Shown: positions 58,693 through 64,000 of the stretch, piece after piece
Position numbering within the stretch: position 1 is the first letter of the stretch
How the letters are laid out: each line of letters starts with the position of its first letter
Origin: Silurus meridionalis
Lineage: Eukaryota > Chordata > Actinopteri > Siluriformes > Siluridae
NCBI RefSeq assembly: GCF_014805685.1
Contig: NC_060886.1
Span: 29,097,362-29,161,361, forward strand
Length of the DNA stretch: 64,000 bases
Direction: 5' to 3'
Translations under genes and position numbers: made by a program
The notes under the pieces: generated by a model
What the model was told of the DNA's origin: nothing
Database searches by the model: none
The model's input: the letters and a program-made list of their open reading frames with translations, nothing else

Positions 58693-58890
58693 TATGATGT
58701 ACACGCTCTTGCCGGTTCCTGTGGGCCCCACAAAGATGGTAGGCTTCTGGTGTGTAATGAGTAGCTCCATCAGTGCCGAGTAGCGAACCGTATCCTCTGT
58801 GGGCACGATGATCTCGTTGAACTGGACGTCTTTGGGGATCAGGGGCGCCTGCTTGAGCTCCTCAGTCCATAGTTCCCATCTGCCCGAACC
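58693..58890 (-). CDS. dnah7: dnah7 exon 3 (AAA3 P-loop)
   Basis: 66 codons: [56 protein letters not shown]. [17 protein letters not shown] and GPTGTGKS (Walker A) define AAA3. Phase 0 both ends. Confidence 0.98.
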
Positions 58891-58984
58891 CTGTCAAATA
58901 AGAGATGAACAAACATTTACTTATTTATCTACCAATCTATTAACTGAATCTTGCCATCTTTTCTGAACTGGTGCAAAGATTTGT

Positions 58985-59150
58985 AAAGGGGTTACTTGGT
59001 GGTTAAGACTTAGGACTTCTGATCAGAAGGTTGAAAGTTCAAATCCTAGCGCTGCCAATGCAAAGCTCTCAAATACTCAGCTGTATGAATGACGCAATGG
59101 CCCTGGATCATATGCAAAGGGCATTTGGCAACTGACATCAATGTAAATGG
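58985..59150 (+). repeat. tRNA-derived SINE copy
   Basis: ggggttacttggtggttaag, ttgaaagttcaaatcctagc, gctgccaatgcaaagc and tail gggcatttggcaactgac. Confidence 0.65.
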
Positions 59151-59507
59151 ATACAGAGTTCTATGGCACCTGCATATCAGATAAAAATTTAGATTTAGTA
59201 AAATACTGATGAATTGGTTGATTTTAATTAAAGGGTGATTACATCACAATGTATTATGGAGTAATAGGCCACACTACAGTTTAAAGTCAAATGGCCAAAG
59301 AATTTGACCAGCACACCAAGAACAATGGTTCCTCATGAATATTTCAAATTTTCAGCATTTATTTACATTCATTCTGGACCCAATGGGCAAATTGATCATA
59401 CCTACATTATGTCTCACCCAGAATACATATCAAAATTTAGTTGCATAAATGTTCAACCTGGAATTGACAAAAAGTATATAGAGGTCTCACTAGGTGGTAC
59501 ATAAGTG

Positions 59508-59575
59508 GTTGGGGTGGTAGTTTAGTGGTTAATGCATTGGACTTTGGCTTTGGAATCCCAAATCAAATGCCATAA
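59508..59575 (+). repeat. SINE head fragment
   Basis: ggtggtagtttagtggttaa then gcattggactttggctttgg; truncated before the tail. Confidence 0.55.
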
Positions 59576-60007
59576 TTGCAAATGTTAACACTTTAAGATA
59601 CATGTCTACATACAGTTGGCCATAAGGTATATCTTAAAGCCCTGAATTTTGCTTTATTTAGCCTGTGCAAAAGGGTCTTCTGAAGCGTCTTAAATAAGTG
59701 AGTTCATCGTTCATCGCCGCAGTTCATCGTTGGGGGTTTGTGCATCATAATAATCAGTAAACTCTAAAATTGCAGTGCATCTGAATCCAACAAAGTCTTA
59801 GATTACAAACACTATGATGTTATGTTATGGAGGAAATGGACAGTGCATGTAGGGGGTGTGGCTTCAGTAGCCCTGCAGTAAGTGTGCTGTGTGCATGTGA
59901 TTGATGAATGTCCATTTATTTTTAATTACAATAATGTTCCCTGTTATAGACTAACCTGCAATTTACTCCAAATCATTCTAGATAATTCCAGTCTTGAAAA
60001 TTACAGG

Positions 60008-60033
<26 letters not shown>
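60008..60033 (+). repeat. (TA)n microsatellite
   Basis: Thirteen TA units. Confidence 0.95.
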
Positions 60034-60041
<8 letters not shown>

Positions 60042-60377
60042 TGTAGTATGAGAATAGTGTACGAGCGTTTTTACTAGAAAAAATCTTTGTAGGAGTACAA
60101 GCATATTTCGTGAAGACAAGCATTTTATTAACACGTTTCTTCCCTTCGCTTGTCACCTCCATCCCCACGTTCATGTCGCTTTATAGACATTGTTCTGAAT
60201 GCGTTCTCTGCGTTCTCTTGTGTAAATATTGTTCTTTCTGTTCTTTTATAGTGTTTTATTTTACTATAAATTCGGCACCATGGGTCCCAAAAAGTTTAGT
60301 GATCATGCTGGAAAGAAGGGTTGTAAAAAGAATAACCATTGAAACAAAGAAAGATATTGTAGAAAAGCACAAAGGGT

Positions 60378-60600
60378 CCCCTGGTGGTCTAGTGGTTAGG
60401 ATGGAGCGCTCTCACCGCTGCAGCCAGGGTTCGATCCCCGGTCAGGGAACCAACCCCAGCCACTCTTACTGCTGGTCCCAAGCCCGGATAAATGGGAAGG
60501 GTTGCGTTAGAAAGGGCATCCAGCGTAAAAACGTGCCAAATCAAACATGCGGATGATCTGCTGTGGCGACCCCTAATGGGAGAAGCTGAAAGTTTAAAAA
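60378..60600 (+). repeat. SINE with tRNA-Glu(CTC)-like head
   Basis: 60378-60449 can be read as a near-complete tRNA-Glu: A box tggtctagtggttagga, anticodon loop ctctcac (anticodon CTC), T arm/B box gggttcgatccccgg, acceptor strand tcagggaa and a CCA. The first acceptor pair (C-A) and the top anticodon-stem pair (G-G) mismatch. A SINE body follows: gggaagggttgcgttagaaa, gggcatccagcgtaaaa, gatctgctgtggcgacccct, gggagaagctgaaag. The body argues against a working tRNA gene. Confidence 0.85.
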
Positions 60601-61182
60601 TAGTAAAATTAGGCATAAAACGTTTTTTAAAGGGCTGAAATAAGCGATCTCCTCAGGAACGGATTCATCGCTTTTATATTATTTCCTATGGAGAAATGAA
60701 CATGTGAGTACGTTCGTAAGGGAACACGAGTTTTCAGCTTAGATTACCTGTGTTTCTTTTCATTCTGCCCTGGTCCACCGCTTAATAAAGTCTAAAAAGG
60801 TCCCTGCACCCGATCTAAAATGAATAAATAAAGTCATCCTTCTGCTGTTTTCGTTGATTTAATATGAACCCCATTAGCTCGTGTCATTGTACGACGGTTT
60901 ATCGAGTGACAATTAAACAAAAAAATGCTTTCTACATCGGCCTGTTGAAACAGAGGAACAAAGCCTGACAGAAACCCTTCTTTCCAGAATGTAATGAGGT
61001 ATGAAATTGATGCATTTGTCCAAAGCATGCAGTCTAATTAGCCAGGATTAAAAGCTAATTATGAGGCAAATCAGGTCTTTATCACACTTTTACATGAACG
61101 AGCAGTAACAATAGGTATAATCAGTTTCTTACACTTCCTGTGTTTTTTGTTTTATGTCTATCCTTTAGATTCTGAGATATAC

Positions 61183-61923
61183 GTGCCTGTCAAAAGTGTT
61201 TTTGAGAGACGTTCGTGTTCTCAACTCGGGTTATTTAACGGTATGGAGATTGACTGACCAAACAAGTAACATCCAGATGATACTTGATTTTCATTAAAAA
61301 ATCCTTCCTGAGCATGAATTACAGCTCTACATGCTCCAAACGTTCATCTGAAATACTTTGCCGTGCCTCTTGTAAAACTCGGCCAAGTTCCTCTTCGCTA
61401 GATGAAGATTTCTTACTTGCGATCCAGTTCATCCCAGAGCAGTTCAATGGGATTTGTATAGGTGATTGGGCAGGTCATTCCACAATAGATAACACTCCAG
61501 ACGACTGTTTGCTCTCTAAATACTGCTTACCAAGCTTCGACGTTTGCTTCGGCTTACTGTATGATGAAGTCCGTTCAATTTGCCACAGTCCAGACGAAAT
61601 ATGGAATGTACCCATGTTGGTTCAGAATGATTTTGACTTGGAATAAGACTTTCCAGAACAACCCCAAACCATTAAGCTTTATTAAGCATGTTTGACTGTA
61701 AGGATGAGGCAGTCTGCTATCAACTTCTCTCCTGGTCTCTGTCTTACAGAAGTTCTTCTGTTAGAGCCAAATATGTCAAATCTATGAGCTTTCTTGCTTT
61801 CACTCATTCACTGTCCAATTCCTGTTTGTTTTTGCCTTCTACCTAGTCTGTTGCATAAAATTAAATGTGCATGTGTCTCGAACCCAATAATGAGGAGTTT
61901 CTTCAACTTTTGACAGGTGCTGT
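61183..61923 (-). mobile_element. decayed Tc1-like element with inverted ends
   Basis: Left end gcctgtcaaaagtg, right end caacttttgacaggtgc, an inverted pair. The interior read on the plus strand has atcccagagcagttcaatgg, gattgggcaggtcattccac and ggttcagaatgattttgact, which are reversed Tc1 transposase phrases. A 120-residue plus-strand ORF is antisense to the old gene. About 740 bases. Confidence 0.65.
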
Positions 61924-62078
61924 ACTTTAGTATCTAATGTTCCTGTATGTACAAAATTGCTATATAACCTCAGACCCAGGATTAGGGTTGCTGTCCTTCT
62001 CCTGTCCAAAGAATGTGTTCTATGTCCTCAGGAGACACCATTCGACTCATTCGACCCTTTAATGGTAGTGCTACGAAC

Positions 62079-62300
62079 CTCTTTGATGAAGCGGTACTCG
62101 TAGAGAGTGCCCTCAGCAGGTAAGGGCACTGTGAGCTGCTTGCTTGGTGCCTCGATGTGCTCCAGGATGCCATATCTTCCTCGTGTCTTCTCAGACAAAG
62201 CACCCGTTAGCAGCTCCCTCACCAGACCATCAAACTTCACTCTTCCGGGTTCGGTGCAGCTGGCACCCACTGACCATACCAGAGAGAATACAAAAATACC
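62079..62300 (-). CDS. dnah7: dnah7 exon 2 (AAA2-AAA3 link)
   Basis: 74 codons: GIFVFSLVWSVGASCTEPGR, VKFDGLVRELLTGALSEKTR, LTVPLPAEGTLYEYRFIKE. IFxFSLxWSVGAS is a dynein motif at the end of AAA2. Phase 0 both ends. Confidence 0.96.
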
Positions 62301-62364
62301 CTAGGCAAGAGAAAGAACAGTTAGTTAGCTAGTTATTTGTCTCATTCATACAACTGAGAAGTGG

Positions 62365-62440
62365 AATGGTCAAGGGCCTTGCTCAGGGGCCCAAGAGTGA
62401 CCTTCTTATAAAAGATCCAATGCCTTAACCACTAAGCTCC
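62365..62440 (-). repeat. SINE fragment, reverse orientation
   Basis: ggtcaagggccttgctcagg and gccttaaccactaagctccc on the plus strand are the complement of the SINE family tail and head; the middle is deleted. Confidence 0.55.
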
Positions 62441-62654
62441 CACTCCTCTATTTATCAGTGGGGGTGCAAAAGCGTAATGACGTGCATCGTTGAATTCACA
62501 TCTAAGCTCCGTGTGACACCCTGCTGCCAAAATATTGAGCTTGCATCATCAGCGCGATCGTTGCCTCGCTGCCACACCCTCTGGCATCATTCATTTAATG
62601 GCACAACACTGCAGGGTACGTAATAACCAAAAATACATTCAGGCAATATATTAT

Positions 62655-62994
62655 GAGGTGGTATCAAAATGTTTCGAGACCAGCGTTCTTCTCGAAGCAT
62701 ATTCACGATCATCATGCACAAGTTGCCGATTGGTTTTCGGGGGTCGAGTTCGTCTAAGGTATTCCTGATCTCTCGTCATCTTCCATCGACGTTCTACCGC
62801 TCTTGACACCTCAAACGACTCGTCGCAGCATCGCCGTATGTCAAACGTACGTCATGTCAAAAGTCTCCGTGCCGGATTTTACGCAGAATTTGACGTTTGC
62901 TCTCCGTTCAAACTTGCTGTCCGCGATGGAATCGGATGCGGGTCAAAATAGCACCAGTTACATCATCAGTCTCGAATGTTTTTGATACCACCTC
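62655..62994 (+). mobile_element. mariner-type MITE
   Basis: Left end aggtggtatcaaaatgtttc with gagac; right end gtctcgaatgtttttgatac with cacct, an almost perfect inverted pair of about 25 bases. About 340 bases long and without an intact transposase. Same end as the element at 28080-28560. Confidence 0.75.
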
Positions 62995-63243
62995 TTACCA
63001 CAATTTCACCTCTCTTATATCCATGGCTGACTTACTCACTCGATCAGATATTCTGCAAGATTTCTAATCTGGATAACGGTTTATTTGTTTGTTTGGTTTT
63101 TTTTAGATACATCACTCTGGATTGCTTTACCCACATGAGGTCAGGGGATATGAGAAAAAGAAATCCACAGAAGGCAAAACCCTGTCATACAGCAGGCTAA
63201 TCAATAACAGGCTAATACATGTCTGGTTTGGTGTTGTTTTGGG

Positions 63244-63291
63244 ATATATGATATGATATGATATGATATGATATGATATGATATGATATGA
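63244..63291 (+). repeat. (ATATG)n pentamer repeat
   Basis: Nine to ten uninterrupted five-base units. Confidence 0.96.
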
Positions 63292-63804
63292 TGGTGATGC
63301 AGACAGGGCTCTTGCAGGACATGGTGATGGTGGTGGGGGACCTTCACACCTTTGTCTAAAGCAAGAGATTTGACAGACAGAGAGAATCAAAGCGACTTCA
63401 GTGGAAACAAGTTCATGAGAGTGCTAGACATGAGTTAGCGAGATCTGGGGAAAAAAAGTTAAATGTTAAAAGAAACATAACAGGATTTGGATTTATAGAG
63501 TAGGAGTGCAACTAGATCTGACTGAAGACAGCAGCTGAGTCCTTACCTTACCTTTAACCGTAAGCTAGTAGTAGACTGATATAATGCAGGTGGCTCATGC
63601 TTTAGCTTTCCAACACCTTTAATCATCAGTAAGCACTTTATTTTGTGTCATGGTGGAACAACAGTCTATCAGGGGGCATCGCATTACACACAAACACTTA
63701 TTCACACTTATAGCTGCCATTAGATGTTTTAGGGAGGTACGAGGCCACCTGAGATCCCTGGAAGAACGTGAGTGAGTGAGGTGAAGGTCTGCGTGATGTC
63801 TCAC

Positions 63805-64000
63805 CTCGAGCCAGGAGCACGCATCCCTCTCGTTCATGGCCTTCATCTGGCCTTCATCGCGAAACTCGTCCATCATGCAATCCATCAGGTTCATCAGGGA
63901 GCGCACCAGGTTGGCGTCTGATGTCGGAGACAACTCCTTATGTAGGTCATAAAACAGAAAGAACTGGAGGTCAGATCTCTCTCTTACGAAGAAGTGCTCG
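63805..64000 (-). CDS. dnah7: dnah7 exon 1 in window (AAA2 end), partial
   Basis: Clear coding from 63936 down: ELSPTSDANLVRSLMNLMDC, MMDEFRDEGQMKAMNERDAC SWLE, donor gag/gtgaga. Toward the window edge the frame stays open (EHFFVRERSDLQFFLFYDLHK), but the true exon start is unsure: acceptors are possible at 63964 (ctccag) and 63937 (cataag), and a donor-like gtaaga occurs at 63982-63987. KELSPTSD favours coding at least from 63939. Confidence 0.85.

Larger units (their letters stand above)
58891..62078 (-). other. dnah7 intron with SINEs and Tc1-like remnant
   Basis: 3.2 kb. Holds SINE copies at 58985 and 59508, a TA run, the tRNA-Glu-headed SINE and a Tc1-like remnant. ORFs in this span fall within these repeats. 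Confidence 0.8.
62301..63804 (-). other. dnah7 intron with mariner MITE
   Basis: 1.5 kb with a SINE scrap, a mariner-type MITE and a pentamer repeat. The rest shows no recognised feature. Confidence 0.75.

Noticed and set aside
60378..60449. Genuine tRNA-Glu gene
   Set aside because: A SINE body follows directly, and stem mismatches are present, so it is annotated as a SINE head. A covariance score could still overturn this.
61284..61646. 120-residue plus-strand ORF
   Set aside because: Lies inside a decayed Tc1-like element, antisense to its former transposase gene.

Overview
The window is nuclear DNA from a ray-finned fish, very probably a teleost. The evidence is compact vertebrate-style split genes with GT-AG introns, long CTTT/GT/TTTA microsatellites, many decayed Tc1/mariner copies and tRNA-derived SINEs. 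There are no operons, bacterial signals, CRISPR arrays or viral genes. A catfish-like fish is possible from the repeat style, but I cannot prove it.

Two protein genes lie tail to tail. (1) slc39a10 (ZIP10 zinc transporter), plus strand: nine coding exons between 6432 and 16737 join in frame to an 837-residue protein with signal peptide, histidine-rich ectodomain, a PAL-type cysteine domain, eight membrane segments and both metal-site motifs (HNFSDG, HELPH). (2) dnah7 (axonemal inner-arm dynein heavy chain 7), minus strand: the 3' part of the gene, 32 exons from the right edge down to a stop at 18454, about 2,180 residues. These cover the end of AAA2, AAA3, AAA4, stalk and microtubule-binding domain, AAA5, AAA6 and the C-terminal domain. 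The same convergent SLC39A10-DNAH7 pair is known in human (2q32), which supports both names.

Layout: 1-6410 repeat-rich DNA upstream of the first ZIP10 coding exon; 6411-18290 slc39a10; 18171-18454 a probable zone of 3'-UTR overlap; 18454-64000 dnah7, whose larger introns carry the mobile DNA. The best preserved mobile element is a 1.56 kb Tc1/mariner copy (48530-50085) with perfect 25-bp ends, TA target duplication and a DD37E-spaced but frameshifted transposase. Others are a Tc1 transposase fossil near 41.2 kb, several internally deleted Tc1-like copies, mariner MITE-like elements, a SINE family, a tRNA-Glu-headed SINE at 60378, a LINE scrap, and a duplicated block of degenerate repeats at 24.7-27.4 kb.

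The points most worth checking are a one-base frameshift in the last dnah7 exon, a GC-AG intron in the dnah7 stalk region, an intron of slc39a10 that stays open in frame if retained, the DD37E element, and the duplicated intronic repeat block. The two genes have no known joint function: one imports zinc at the plasma membrane, the other is a motor in motile cilia. I found no clearly new biological system.
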